Shown piece after piece: positions 25,901 to 36,722 of a stretch of 64,000 nt of DNA. The position numbers and the translations under genes were made by a program. The stretch spans positions 7,608,193 to 7,672,192 of the forward strand of contig NC_081547.1 of assembly GCF_901000735.1 (NCBI RefSeq), written 5' to 3'. The notes under the pieces are model-generated. The model searched no databases. It was not told the DNA's origin and was given only the letters and a program-made list of their open reading frames with translations. The DNA is from Corylus avellana. Taxonomy: Eukaryota; Streptophyta; Magnoliopsida; Fagales; Betulaceae. Position 1 is the first letter of the stretch; the number at the start of each line of letters is the position of its first letter.

Positions 25901-28124
25901 AAATCAAAAGCTTTACCCAGCCCCCGAACTACCTATGACACAGTTAGTCCTACATTTAGAAGATGAAATTGCCCAGATAAAGTTAGTGAATTATAAAGGA
26001 GCTCATGGGTGCTAAGTTTAACATTGATTCCCTACTTAATGAGACTCGGTTTTATAAATGATTCTAGGAAGTTCAAATTGCAACTTGACCAATCTTTTTG
26101 AAGTGATAGCGCAAATATGACTAATCCTTTCCATAGGTCATAACAAATGGTAGCAGAGCAATCTAGTAACACCATGTGGTGTTGAAGAATCGCATGACAT
26201 GAACCTTGACAAGAACGTTATGGATTTGAATGGGGGAGATTGTGACACCCTAGAAAGTTGATGATATGCCCACATGGAGTGGGTGGATTATAAAGAAGCT
26301 TACGGGTTGTAAGTTTCACATTTGTTCCTTATTAGGTGAGATTGGGTTTATAACTGATTCTCGGAAGCTCTAATTACAACTTGACTAGTCGTTTTGGAGT
26401 GATATCGTATGTGTGGTTAACCCTTTCCCTGGGTCGTTATACTGCCCCACTTGAAAACCGACCGGATTTGGTTGCTTTCTCTTTTGTTAACCCTACTCTA
26501 TAATATCTTTCATTAACATAACACTAATTATGAAAATTTCTAAGTTAAAAAATAAGTAGCCATCTGTTCAAGAATTGAAAATGGAGAAAAAGAAGAATTG
26601 ATAAGAAAGAAAGAACGAAAAGAGCATAATGTGTGCGCATGTCATGATATTTTAAGATTGTTCTAGAAAGAAAATCTTGTTAATAATAGATTTGGTTTAA
26701 ATACTTCAACATATAACTATACATTGTTATAATTCTCTTGCACATTTTAATTCAGGACTTTTCTTTACTAGTTAATCAACAAAAGCATCTAAGAGGTACA
26801 TACAGAAGCTGAAATCCTGCCTAATTTGCCCCGGTATCATAAAGTTTGGGCACATCTTGATATTTTAAGAATGCTCGCTGAAGAAAACCATATATAAAAT
26901 ATTTGAAATGAGCAGGTCACTTTTTACTTACACTTCATTATGTATTTCCTGCACATTGAGTCCGGACATCATCACTGACGACATAAAATTGATGAACTGT
27001 TGCGATGAGTAAAACTATTGTTAAATTTACCTATTGTCTTGTTTTGTTTGTTATTCTGCAGGGGCTTATATGTTCCAGAGATGGGGGTATCTATTCACTT
27101 GAACTGGTAAATTCCACTAATTATCCTGTACAAAAATGTGCAAATAAATAGTTATTGATCTTCTGTAATGGCTGATGATCATTTGTTATCCAATAGAAGT
27201 AAGATCAACCAAGGATTTTATTTATCTATATACAGAAAATTTTCATGGCGAACATCCTATGTTAATAAATTAGTTTGTTATTGACATCTTACTCATCAAG
27301 TTTGAGCCATATCTGATATGCCCATCAACATGTACGAGTAGCATAAACATGCCCTTATGTCTCATGCATTACAAGTAATGCTATATGCTGGACAAGTATC
27401 CACGTTCTATTTGCCAAAAGCTGATGTGGCATGGTCCCCTCATGACACTTGGTAAATGGAAATGGGTTTGGAGAACCATGCCACATCAGCTTTAATGGAT
27501 GAAAGGTGGATACTTGTCCACTATATAGCATTACTCCATGCATTACTATTCTCTTGCCCTAATAGTAACTGTTTATTACTACATTAATAAGCATTTTAAA
27601 TAAAGGATAGCTGCAGCCCAAATCTTAGGTACCTTTTTAAGATATAGTACAAGAAACTATCAAATTACTCTTTTAGCTGACAATTGCATATTGAATGCTG
27701 GTGGAATTCATTCCAGGAAAATGGAGATCTACTCTGGGAATACAATATTGGAGATCCAATTACTGCGTCTGCTTATGTCGACGAGCACTTACAGTTGATA
27801 TCTTACCCCTCCCATTTATCTGACAGGTAGAGAAAAAGTACAAACTTATCAAAAAATCTACACATACTGATGATTATTTATACATTTCTCCTTGGTATTT
27901 TTAGGTTGATTTGCGTCTGTTCCAGTTCCGGCAGCATACGTTTAGTTCGAGTTATCAACAGACAGGAGAGTCAACCAGGAATAAACGTAGAGGAATTTGC
28001 AAGGTTGGACATCCAGGGAGATGTATTCTCATCGCCTGTCATGATTGGTGGCAGAATTTTTGTTGGATGCAGGGATGATTATGTGCACTGCATTAACCTT
28101 GAAATTCAAGGTCCATGTGAATAA
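13927..28124 (+). CDS. Acyl-activating enzyme with carrier and beta-propeller domains (AASDH / AAE19-like)
   Basis: I assembled 17 exons: 13927-14266, 14625-15116, 15580-15776, 15877-16080, 16190-16906, 17618-18303, 19148-19223, 19329-19415, 20388-20431, 21567-21675, 22420-22479, 23459-23543, 23677-23741, 24926-24985, 27062-27106, 27717-27826, 27905-28124. All junctions are GT-AG and phases close to 1198 residues. Residues 1 to about 630 form an AMP-binding adenylation domain: P-loop [11 protein letters not shown] (261-271), RTGD (505-508), KVNGQRI (about 529) and SSGKVDY with the catalytic Lys near 616. A carrier domain follows, with GGNSI and the phosphopantetheine Ser near 674. The C-terminal third is a PQQ-type beta-propeller (repeats such as [14 protein letters not shown] and [10 protein letters not shown]). 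This architecture is that of animal AASDH (ACSF4) and Arabidopsis acyl-activating enzyme 19. The substrate in plants is not established. Introns host several transposons. Confidence 0.92.
15275..15531 (-). mobile_element. 5'-truncated LINE insertion in intron 2 of the AASDH-like gene
   Basis: Flanked by a 19-bp direct repeat CACTCATTTGTGCTTCTAT (15256-15274 and 15532-15550). The minus strand codes [16 protein letters not shown], the familiar C-terminal end of plant LINE ORF2. It runs through a GGTTGCGCCCCTCTGCGC 3' segment into a poly(A), seen as poly(T) at 15275. Long TSD, poly(A) and 5' truncation are diagnostic of target-primed retrotransposition. Confidence 0.88.
20655..20775 (+). mobile_element. 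SINE-like, tRNA-related repeat in intron 9
   Basis: An A-box-like TGGCCCAAATGGC is followed about 60 bp later by a degraded B box (TGGATTTAATCCC). CATCTCCTCC and GGGATGAA between them also occur in the repeat at about 60853. There is no clear target duplication, so it is an old copy. Confidence 0.55.
22991..23057. repeat. Near-perfect hairpin in intron 11
   Basis: GATATTCTTGAGCAAGAC (23001-23018) is followed by a 7-base loop and its exact complement (23026-23043). An outer stem AGCGATTT / AAATCGCT (22991-22998 / 23050-23057) flanks a small internal loop. The 18-bp perfect inner stem stands out from the surrounding AT-rich intron. Confidence 0.85.
23140..23240 (+). mobile_element. LINE 3' terminal fragment in intron 11
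   Basis: The segment TTGTATACTTTCTGTGTATT, then TTGTGCCCCTTTGTGCTTTT and CTGATAAAAA with an A-rich tail, matches the 3' end of the LINE at 15275-15531 (GGTTGCGCCCCT..., TTATCAAAAA) read on its own strand. Here it is on the plus strand. Its target duplication was not identified. Confidence 0.55.
25160..25330. repeat. GC-rich GGTGGCCAAACCACC repeat patch in intron 14
   Basis: An island of GGGGGTGGCCAAACCACC and GTTTGGCCACC palindromic motifs preceded by an A run. It resembles the cores of the long-TIR elements at 6462-7192 and 61832-62449. The arms were not traced, so it may be a decayed core. Confidence 0.4.
25936..26442 (+). mobile_element. TRIM-type miniature LTR retrotransposon in intron 14
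   Basis: Two diverged direct repeats of about 200 bp (about 25936-26145 and 26241-26442) share GATTCT(A/C)GGAAG, CAACTTGAC, AGTGATA and CC(C/T)TTTCC.. GGTC. Just after the first is a primer-binding-like TGGTAGCAGAGC (26148-26159, close to the tRNA-Met type TGGTATCAGAGC). Just before the second is a polypurine tract AATGGGGGAGA (26229-26239), and the second repeat begins TGTGACACCC. The internal region is only about 95 bp, with no coding capacity, which defines a TRIM. The outer edge of the left LTR is approximate. Confidence 0.75.
27373..27536. mobile_element. MITE in intron 15, Mutator-like
   Basis: The ends (AGTAATGCTATAT... and ...ATATAGCATTACT) form a TIR that continues through TGGACAAGTATCCAC, and a second inverted pair GCTGATGTGGCATGG / CCATGCCACATCAGC lies inside. 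A 10-bp direct repeat CATGCATTAC flanks it (27363-27372 and 27537-27546). The 9-10-bp duplication suggests a Mutator relative. Confidence 0.8.
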
Positions 28125-30785
28125 TATAGCTTATTTGTGTGCCTGGATTTTGTTATCAACCAAAAGCTGCCACTCTATCATCATCGAACACCATAATTTG
28201 TGTGGTTCCTCAATGTGAGGTACATTCGTAGGTGTAGTCAATCACAAAGAAATTCGCTAACCCAAAGATGTAATACAAAAATGAAGAGAAAATCACTTCA
28301 AATAGCTTCAATATACCCAAATTTTGCACAAAACAATTTTTTGTTGTTTTTTGTTTTATACAATTCATAACATAAGATTACAATCACCGACCTTCCTCCT
28401 ACATTCCACCGTTGAATCATGGTATTACCTCAGAAAAAAGGAGAAGAAGATATAACAAATACCTACCTTACACAGTTAAATTCTTGATCAATAAATGTGT
28501 TAATGGATGTATAAGTCTTGATAGATAGATGAGTTATATTATTTTATTTGAAGGAAAGAACCAAATGTCTCTCTTTTAACAATCAAGGGAGATAACGTGG
28601 TACGGTGGTCATTCATAATTCAAAGAAAATTTTAAAATGGTTAAATACATATTAGCGTATGGGTTTGAATCTCACAAAGAATCAAATGTCTCTCTTTTAC
28701 TATGGTTACGCTCAAGTAAAATAATCACAGTTAATCTCTCCCATTGCCCTTTTTAGTATAAAAAAAAAAAAAAGGGAGATTAACGTGTTTTTTCTCGTTA
28801 TAATATATTTTTTAAAGTGTCCTTTTTTCACGGTTCCTTCTAAATCTTCCTATTTTTCCAAGTTTACATTGCTTTATATATATATATATATCACTGACCT
28901 TCCACTGTTAATTCATCGATTAACAAATGTGTTAGTGGACCTGAAAGCCTTGATAGATATATGAATTATACATTTTATTTGAGAGATTTTTATTGATCGT
29001 AACCAGTATTACTAATTTGATTCTTTACCTACTTTTTAACTTTAACAAGCAAACACTGTTCCGTAGTTAAACTTAAGATAACTTATTCTATATCTAAGAT
29101 TATTTGGCTTATTTAGTTTTATAAGAAACGATAGTTTTCTTTTTTTCTTTGCCTACCTCTTGACTTCATCTAAATTCCGTGGTACATATTAATATATGAT
29201 TCACAGTTCATAAATACAGTTTAATTATTAATTTCATACATATATAGAGCAAATTGAATTCTTACACATTAACTATTGGTTAAATAGTTGCACGCATAAT
29301 TATAAAACTCTAAAATGAGTTTTCAAATCTGCTTCTGGTCATCCAAAGCCCTTCCTAATCAACACCCAACAACCAGCCAGACCGCCACTGCCATCATTCT
29401 CGAATTTCTTATTTAGTTTATTATTGGCTCAGCAAGGTATTGGGCTGATCCAGTATGCAACTATGGGTAACGATATGTGTTTGTATATCGAGTTTGGCTT
29501 GTGTCGAGTAACAATTCGTGTTTGTATATAAAGTTCAGCTCGTGCCGAGGTATATGTGTAAGACTATATATGTTAATCTTAACTCGACCAATTTAATTAA
29601 ACGGATCAAGCTTTTTAACATTAACTTGCTAATTTCATATTAGGTTTATATCAGGTTTATGGGCTGTGTAAAAAAATTTTAGCCCTTATGTCGTATGTCA
29701 AGTTTAGGTTGTGTTGAAGGTATAGGTATAAAATTATATTGATGAATCCTAACCTAGTCCATTTAACTAAACGTGTTAGACCTCTTAATCTTAACCTTCT
29801 AATTTCGTGTTAATTTCGTGGGTCGTGTCAAAATTGTCAGTCCTATCCTATGTGATACAAATTTCGTTTCTTTTTTTTTCACAACCCATTTTGGTCACTA
29901 ATTTGGGTTTGAATTTGTGCAAGCGCTTTCTAATGTCTTGTCCACAAAGATGACTTTGGTGAGTCACTCAGTGACCTCAGTGAGTTATCCAACATGAGTT
30001 CCTCGGGTTGAAATTCATCCTTTTTTTCGCTTTTAGTTAAGAACATTTTAATAATTGAGGAAATAAAATTTTTTTCTTTCTTAAAAATCAGCGTTATAAC
30101 ACCTAAAAGAGGTTATTAAAAATTATTTTTTTACTGGAGAAGATGAGATTAGCTTCATGTTGCAACCCTCATCATCACAAGTTGTTTAGTTGGCCTAGTT
30201 TCATATATTAGCATTCACACCCTATTTTTCCTTCTGTAATGTGAAAACCTTCAACGGAAATGATAATTCCTCTGATCACATTACTTGCTTTGTATTAAAA
30301 GATGCTCTGGTATTGCCTATTGACATGCACATATGTTAGCATTACCAGAAAGGCACGGCTCTTATCAACCAATGCATTAATTCAATCTTTATATTCATTT
30401 TCTTACATGAACGACCAATAAGTAATCGATTATCCCAAACAAATAGTCAAGCTACTACCAAATTATATAAGCAATGTTCCCCTTCCCCTACATGAACAGA
30501 TTCAGAAGAGAAGCACTTGATTATCGTTTCAATAAAGATATATGATAAATGTGATTCAATAACTACAGAACTAAAGAAAGGATTTGAGAATTGTTTGGCT
30601 AACTTATAGCTGTATATGGGTGCATAAGAAACAATAGATTCATGTATCACTAACAAAGGACTGAAGTTTTGCTTTCAGTCAACCGGTAGAAATGAGATGT
30701 TACATCAAACTGTTTCATCAACATGAGTGTGTAGGAGAGATAAAGAGAGTTCCAAGCGCTAAACAGACGGTGGGAGATAACTTAC
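28125..30785. other. Intergenic, no gene seen; local duplication
   Basis: AT-rich. Segments at about 28470-28560 and 28905-28990 are diverged copies (AATGTGTTA(A/G)TGGA, then CTTGATAGATA and TTTTATTTGA). At 29450-29850 two blocks share TTTAA(T/C)TAAACG and CTTCTAATTTCGTG-type sequence, as in old plant repeats. No exon could be supported. Confidence 0.5.
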
Positions 30786-31058
30786 TCATTGTATATATTT
30801 GGGGATTTCACCTTTTCTTAGAAGGGAAAGAGAGTACTCAGCAGTGTCAATAAGGTCATCGATGTTATGCAGGGATCTCTCCTCAGAACCCAGCATGAAA
30901 ATAGCACGAACCTCTGCTTTCTTAGCCAGTCTTGCGGCAAAAGTGAGGGCCAAATTTGGGGAGTTGAGGCTCCGCAATATCTGCCGATAGAGAGACAGAA
31001 CTCGGCCTCTATTCCTTGCCAAATCCTCTGCTGTTGCCCATATAAAACCTTTTGTCAT
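30786..31058 (-). CDS. LYR-motif protein (Complex 1 LYR family), small mitochondrial-type factor
   Basis: 90 residues in one coding exon, with ATG at 31058-31056 and TGA at 30788-30786. It has an LYR motif at residues 23-25 (SLYRQILRS), a basic helical stretch (ARLAKKAEVRAIF) and a C-terminal helix ending KYIQ. LYR proteins are small helical factors that usually bind the mitochondrial acyl carrier protein and assist Fe-S delivery or respiratory-complex assembly. Which LYR subfamily this belongs to is not determined. A splice acceptor (ATGCAG) lies just upstream of the ATG, so the frame upstream of MTKG is probably intronic and a 5' UTR exon lies further upstream near 32472. No N-terminal presequence is obvious, which is common for LYR proteins. 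Confidence 0.82.
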   Translation of the reverse strand: MTKGFIWATAEDLARNRGRVLSLYRQILRSLNSPNLALTFAARLAKKAEVRAIFMLGSEERSLHNIDDLIDTAEYSLSLLRKGEIPKYIQ

Positions 31059-31259
31059 TTCTCTGCACTGCATAATGAAAGAAAAAAGCTTATGGTGCAC
31101 TTGTGTTTTAATAAATTAATAGGGTTTAATTCATATAATACAAAACAGACTTAAATGTTATGATCACTAAACAAACATGACTTATAGTATGTGCTCTTTT
31201 AATTTAAAGCCTATTATTACTAGTACCTCATGGAAACTTCTTGATGCAAGTGACAAAAA

Positions 31260-31740
31260 AGCTGGTTTGATTTGATTTTAGTTTTACTCCATTTTAGGAG
31301 CGAAGGGTATTTCTATAAACTTCATATTTCTGGAAATGGGTTGTACATGGTCTTAGTTTGATTTTTTTATTATGTTTTTGGAATTTTATATGCGATTTCT
31401 ATTTGTTAGTTAGTTTGGGCTTAATAGTTAGCCTATAAAATTCAAGTCTCATTAAAAGTCTAGTTCTTGCTAGTGGCCCAAGTCTTATTAAGAGTCTAAG
31501 TCTTGTTAAGGTTAGATTTAGTTTCTTATAAATATTGATTCAAGACTTTCTATTCAATATTGAAGATTATGTTTTGCTAAAATTTCAGAGCTATGAAGCT
31601 TCCTTTGAGGTTTGTGTGATTCAATCTTTCTCCTACGTATAATACCAAGGAAATCCCAAGTGTGATACTTCGTTTTGTCTCCTCTTTCTTCTCTGGATTA
31701 CACTTCAGACTTCCAACAATTTTGTATCAAATTCTAACCA
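31260..31740 (+). mobile_element. Possible solo-LTR relic in the LYR gene 5' intron
   Basis: The sequence has a TATA-like CTTATAAATATTG near 31526 and ends TTCCAACAATTTTGTATCAA, which resembles the junction of an LTR with a tRNA-Met primer-binding site. No second LTR or target duplication was found, so this is tentative. Confidence 0.3.
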
Positions 31741-32471
31741 AGGCAAGAACTGATTTGCATCTATTATTTTCCTTATATCCAATCCTAAAGAACCCTAAAC
31801 CACCAATCCAAAATAGCTCGCAAACAACCCCAAAACACTAAAAATTCTTCAGTTACGTTCATAGCCTCGGAATAGCAATTCAAAACTTGAGCCAATGCAT
31901 CAGCTTAGTCTAAACGATGTTTTTTTTTTTTTTTTTGTAAATATCAACGCAACTTAACAACATATTGCTTACATAGCTCTCTTCTCTTCCAAGCCAGCTA
32001 TGCCAAGACCTACCTATCTCCACTCACGACGGTAAACCAATATGAACTCATTCAGTGCATTTTTGTATTCCTTATCTAAAACCAGGCCAATATTTTTCAT
32101 ACTCCTTTTCACGAAATTCTCTATGACATACTGTCAAACAGATAGCAGGCCTCTTTGATCTCTTTGTATCGAGCATGTAATAACATCAACCAATGAGTAG
32201 AGCTATATATATCATCATTTATTTGCAATGAAACTAAAATTCACACGCAACTTTTCTTTTCTTTTCCATCATATTTCCTCAGCAAAGCAAAGAAGCATCA
32301 AAGTAGTACCCAAAACAAAAATGATATCCTTGTTGGTAATGCATTTAAGTATGGGTGCAAACCCGTCGGGGTCAATGCAGCCCCAGAAAATTCATTAAAT
32401 TTAGCGAACTAAGTCAACCGAAGGAATGAACATATATATATATACACAAACATATAAACAAGTGAATTACC

Positions 32472-32640
32472 TTAAGATTGTGTCCTGCTTGCGCACAAGG
32501 GCGGCTCCCTTCTCTCTTACTGTGTGTCGACCAGACCCTTTTAACTCTGTTCGGACGACGGAAAAAGGAACAGCACGCAATTGTTTGTTAAGCCAAAACA
32601 CGATCCAGCTTTGATAAATAGTGCCCGCAATCCTTATGCA
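32472..32640 (-). other. Likely 5' UTR exon and promoter end of the LYR gene
   Basis: On the minus strand the sequence ends CAATCTTAAG followed by GTAATTCAC, a good donor at 32471. Spliced to the acceptor just upstream of the LYR ATG it would form a leader with a roughly 1.4-kb 5' intron. There is no coding content, and transcript data would be needed to confirm it. Confidence 0.45.
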
Positions 32641-32759
32641 ACCACAAACTATTCAGCCCAGAACCAGATCCCCTTAAATTTTCTTTACTATTCACGCCAT
32701 TTATTATATTCATTTCTTTCTTGACATAATATGTTTCAAAGTAGTTCCTTTTTAACCAG

Positions 32760-32945
32760 AGAAATGCTATAGTGTAATAAAAATATCATTTTTGACTCAT
32801 AAAAGTTTTAAGTAACAAAATGTCACATGACCTTAACCACAGTTTGTTTAACTGCAGCCACGTAAGGGCATGTAGTCTCTTGCCACTTAAAATTTTTATA
32901 GGCAAAAAGTGATATTTTTATTGAACTATAACATTTCTCTTTTAA
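32760..32945. mobile_element. MITE with inverted ends
   Basis: AGAAATGCTATAGTGTAATAA at the left pairs with the right end TTGAACTATAACATTTCTCT, and the match continues through AAAAATATCA, then TAAAAGTTTTAAGT / ACTTAAAATTTTTA. About 185 bp, no coding. The target duplication is unclear. Confidence 0.65.
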
Positions 32946-34528
32946 TAATTAATATAAATCTCTTAAAACACCCCACGCTACCTAATCTAAACATTGAGTG
33001 TGAAAAACGTAATATAATTATTTGATCAAAATCCAATAATAATCAATCACAAGTATAATGATGATTTTAATAGCAACATCATTCTTGGAGGGACTCAAGA
33101 GCAATACAAGAAAAACTTATAGCATTACTCCTCCGTTTATCCTTGGGTAGATGACAATTAGATAGGGTTTCAAAAAAAATTGCCATCAAATTAACCACCC
33201 TTGCCCTTTCTCTATCTTTTTTAAATACTAAATAGAAAAAATATCAATTCAGTTTTCATCCATATCAAAAAACTAGAAATCACACGTTCATCTTATTTAT
33301 ATTCTATTTCTTTTTTCTAGCTAGGCAGTATATATATTAACACAAGGTGGCAGGGCGCACGGATTAATACGTACGTTTTGGCAAACAAAGGATCTAAAAT
33401 TTGTTTATGTGAATTGAAAGTTGTGTTTGACTAGCCCAGGCCCAGTGGCCCACCAAAAGATGATGAGCGGCCCCCACATGTTATACATTAATTTTCTTGT
33501 AATCAAAATGTGATACCCAAAATAACAGAACCCTTGTGTTTAGGATAAAATCTGATTTTTTGAACGTTGCTTTCTCTCTTCTTGTTTTGACTATTATGAA
33601 GTATGTTATATTAAATTAAAATTTAACTCTCTTTCTTTAGTCTTTGCCAAGAAATCTGCTGAAACCCCCCAGAAGCTCCAACGCTCCAACGTTGTTATTT
33701 CCCAGTCTCTCTCACTCTTTCCCTGTAAGTGACCTTAGTTTCCTCCGCCCTCCTCTCCTTCTTCTTCTTGCTCATAAAGCTTTAATGGTAACACCTATTT
33801 TAGATATTACAACTGTGTGCATTTTTTTTTATGTAATTTGGTAGATGATTATTACACATATTTTACTATCACTATTATAAGATGTTGACTTCTGAATCTG
33901 ATAAACATGCCTAGCTACGTAATATCACCCAACTCATAGAATTTTAGAAACATTCACAAATATGTTTTTTTTTTTTTTCTTGGAAGGTATTCATATTTAA
34001 CAATGATCAAGACATAATTAACATTGCTACATAAGTAGATGCTTTAAATTATGAAAAATATTCCTCTACACATCCGGTCGGTGTCACTGTTGCATCATGT
34101 TCGACCGACCAAGTACTAAGTTTTGAGGTATTCGGTTGAAGCTCGTCAGACCGGGAGTGTTCATAGGTTTTCATCGAATTTCTCGTTCGAACGAGATCAC
34201 ATATGAATGTTTTAATTTCTGTGTTTCACCAGGTTTAAGACTTTATTTTCTATATAAACCTATTAAGGACAGGTTAGGCTAAGCTGCAGTTTATGTTGCT
34301 TTTCTCTCATATTTAATAAGAAATACTATAGAAAAAGAAGTGGTTTTTCTTCATTTTGTATTTTCTCAAAACCTTGATATATTTTTTTTTTTGGAAGAGT
34401 TGTGAGTTATAACTGCATCACACTTTCAGGTTCTAAATCTCATTACCAGAGGTTAGTAAAGCCAAATTAAAACTCCAACAGAAGCTCCTGTAATTTGTGA
34501 AGTGCATAGTGAAAGGAACTATCACAAG
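32946..34528. other. Intergenic, NPH3 gene upstream region
   Basis: AT-rich. A pyrimidine-rich stretch at 33650-33780 and TATATATA at 34634 (inside intron 1 of the next gene) were noted. No coding exon was supported before 34529. Confidence 0.5.
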
Positions 34529-36478
34529 ATGGGCAGTGGACAAAACAACAATGAAAGGAACTTTAACAAGATAGTTAGTAGACAAAGCACAGGTGTACCA
34601 CCTTGGTAAACTCCCCTCCGCCGCCTTCTTATCTATATATACTTCTCTAGATATTATTTGTGTTAAATCATTTTTTTTTTTTTTTTATATATTTTAATTC
34701 TGTTTTTTGCTCTTCCCCCCTGCCCCTTTTCAGGTTGTCCAAGTCCACATCTCCACTGCATGTGCATCTTCTTGTAGGTGATGTGCCTTTCACTTTGGAC
34801 AGAGTGAGAAACTACTCCCACAAACCTTTCATTTCTTTTTTCTTTTTCTTTTTCTTTTCCTGGAGAAGAAATGTTGCTGAAAATACAAAAGTTCAATATG
34901 TTCGAGAACTCTTTTCATTTCATTTTGTTTATGTAGGAACTTTTGGCTGCAAGATCGGCCAAAATAGCAGCCTTAATCAGAGTGAATTCCCAGGAAGATC
35001 TTTCTCATTCCCTTGGAGACATCCCACCTGAACCAAAGACTTTTGAGCTTGTTGCAAGATTCTGCTATGGCCTTGAAGTGCACATGTCCTCTAAGAATGT
35101 TGTACCGCTCATTTGTTTTGCTCACTACTTGATGATGACTGAAAATCACAGCAGAAATAATCTTTTAAGCAAGGCCCTTGCTTTCTTTGAAAAAAGGGTA
35201 CTCCCTAGCTGGAATGAAACCATTAAGGCTCTCCGTACCATGGAAAATATCTTTCAAGAAGCAGTCAATTTTGGCTTAGTAGATGCCTGTTCAGAGTCGA
35301 TAATTGACAAGGCATTGGTTGATCCTAGCCTTCTTGGTGAACCAATTAAGGATGATGAAAATGTCTATAGGCCAAATGCAAGGAGAAGGCTCTTTGATCC
35401 TGAAGGGCAACCGGATGATTTGACAATGCTACCCCTCCAACTCTATGAGCCGATCATGCTCGAAATGAGTAAGCGTGGAGCCCCATCAATGTATGTTGCT
35501 GCATCTCTTTGTACATATGCAAGGAAGTGGGTTTTTCCCATGTCCAAAGGGTCGGAAAAAATGTCCACCAACGAGAGGAATTCTTCAGGGGAAGTCATTG
35601 AAGCTGTGGAGATGCTTTTATCTCATGAGAGAGGACTCCTTCCATGCAATTTATTGTTTGACATGCTGCAATCTGCAATAATTTTGGGAGCCAACCCTCA
35701 TTGCATATATGGTTTCGAGGCCAGGATTGGAAAACAGCTAGAGGAGGCGACTGCCAAAGACCTCTTGATACCTTGTCAGTTTGATACAGAGTGTGTGAGG
35801 AGAATACTGAAAATTTTCTATGGAAATTACACTTCTTCTGACATATCAGGGTTAATCACAGTGGCAGAACTCCTTGAAGATTTCCTGGCAATGGCTGCAA
35901 GCGAAAAAGATTTGAAGCTCGAGGCATTTGTTTCATTAGGAGAAATATCAAGTGCAGCATCATTAGGAGCCCAGAGAAGCTCTGATGGAATATACAGAGC
36001 TGTTGATATCTACTTGGACCAACATAGATATCTGACAGAGTCTGAGAGAGAGGAAGTGTGCCGGGTTTTGGAGTGCCAAAAGATGTCCCTTGAAGCCTGT
36101 GAACATGCAGCCAAAAATGAAAGATTGCCATTAAGGGTGGTGGTGCAGGTTTTGTTCGCCGGGAAGTTGCAACTGAACGACACGATCACGAAGGATTCTG
36201 ATGACAGATTGGGAAAGGAGGAGGCAGCAGGGAATGAGGATGTAGCGAAGGTGGACTGTGGTGGGCAACAAGTAAGGAGTGAGATGAAGAACATGTGCAG
36301 CAAGGTGATGGGGCTTGAGAGGGAATGCCATATGATGAGGAAAGAGATTGGGAGTGGTTCCAGCAGGAATGTGAAAAAAGAGAAGGTTAGCATGTGGAGA
36401 GATATGAAGAGGAAGTTCGGCTGCATCAGTCATGACATGCACGACTTAAACTGCCAAACAAAGAAGAAGAACATGTAG
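34529..36478 (+). CDS. BTB/POZ and NPH3 domain protein (NRL family)
   Basis: Three exons: 34529-34605, 34734-34803, 34937-36478, with GT-AG introns and phases closing to 562 residues. The start is the first ATG after an in-frame stop and opens MGSGQNNNERNF. The BTB part spans about residues 30-110 (VHLLVGDVPFTLDRE, FELVARFCYG). The long NPH3 domain follows, with the family signatures YRAVDIYLDQH, LTESEREEVCRVL and NERLPLRVVVQVLF. A charged segment near the end (VMGLERECHMMRKEI) could be a short coiled coil, and MWRDMKRKFG is a typical late motif. NPH3/RPT2-like proteins act as substrate adaptors for CUL3 E3 ligases, and some serve phototropin signalling at the plasma membrane. This member is not NPH3 itself; its pathway is unknown. 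The BTB core reads LDRELLAARS where better-known members have an HKF-type motif. Confidence 0.92.
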
Positions 36479-36520
36479 AACATTCATGTTCCATATATCT
36501 TATTTCTTTGTCAAATATAG

Positions 36521-36722
36521 CTTAAAGCAGCCACTCTATTCGTTTTTTTTGGTCAATCTTTTTCTTATTTGTTACAACAATCTTGAAAAGAGAACAAGAG
36601 GGAGAGAGTTTTATGAGGGTTGGAGACTAATAGCCGTTAGGAATTGGTGCCTTTGCAAAATATTGCCACGGCTTCGTCCGTTTACTTCTATGCCTGGCTG
36701 ATCCCCAAGAAGGATAAATTAA
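36521..36722. repeat. NPH3 3' flank segment duplicated at 47234-47460
   Basis: Starting 43 bp after the NPH3 stop, the sequence (TTAAAGCAGCCAC, GGTCAATCTTTTTCTTA, TTTTATGAGGGTTGGAGACTA, GCCACGGCTTCGTCCGTTTA, AAGAAGGATAAATTAAATTA) recurs in order at 47234-47460, with a small insertion there. It marks one edge of the segmental duplication that made the bHLH array. Confidence 0.9.

Noticed and set aside
36010..36442. Minus-strand frames opposite NPH3 exon 3
   Set aside because: Shadow frames of a well-supported coding exon with no conserved features.
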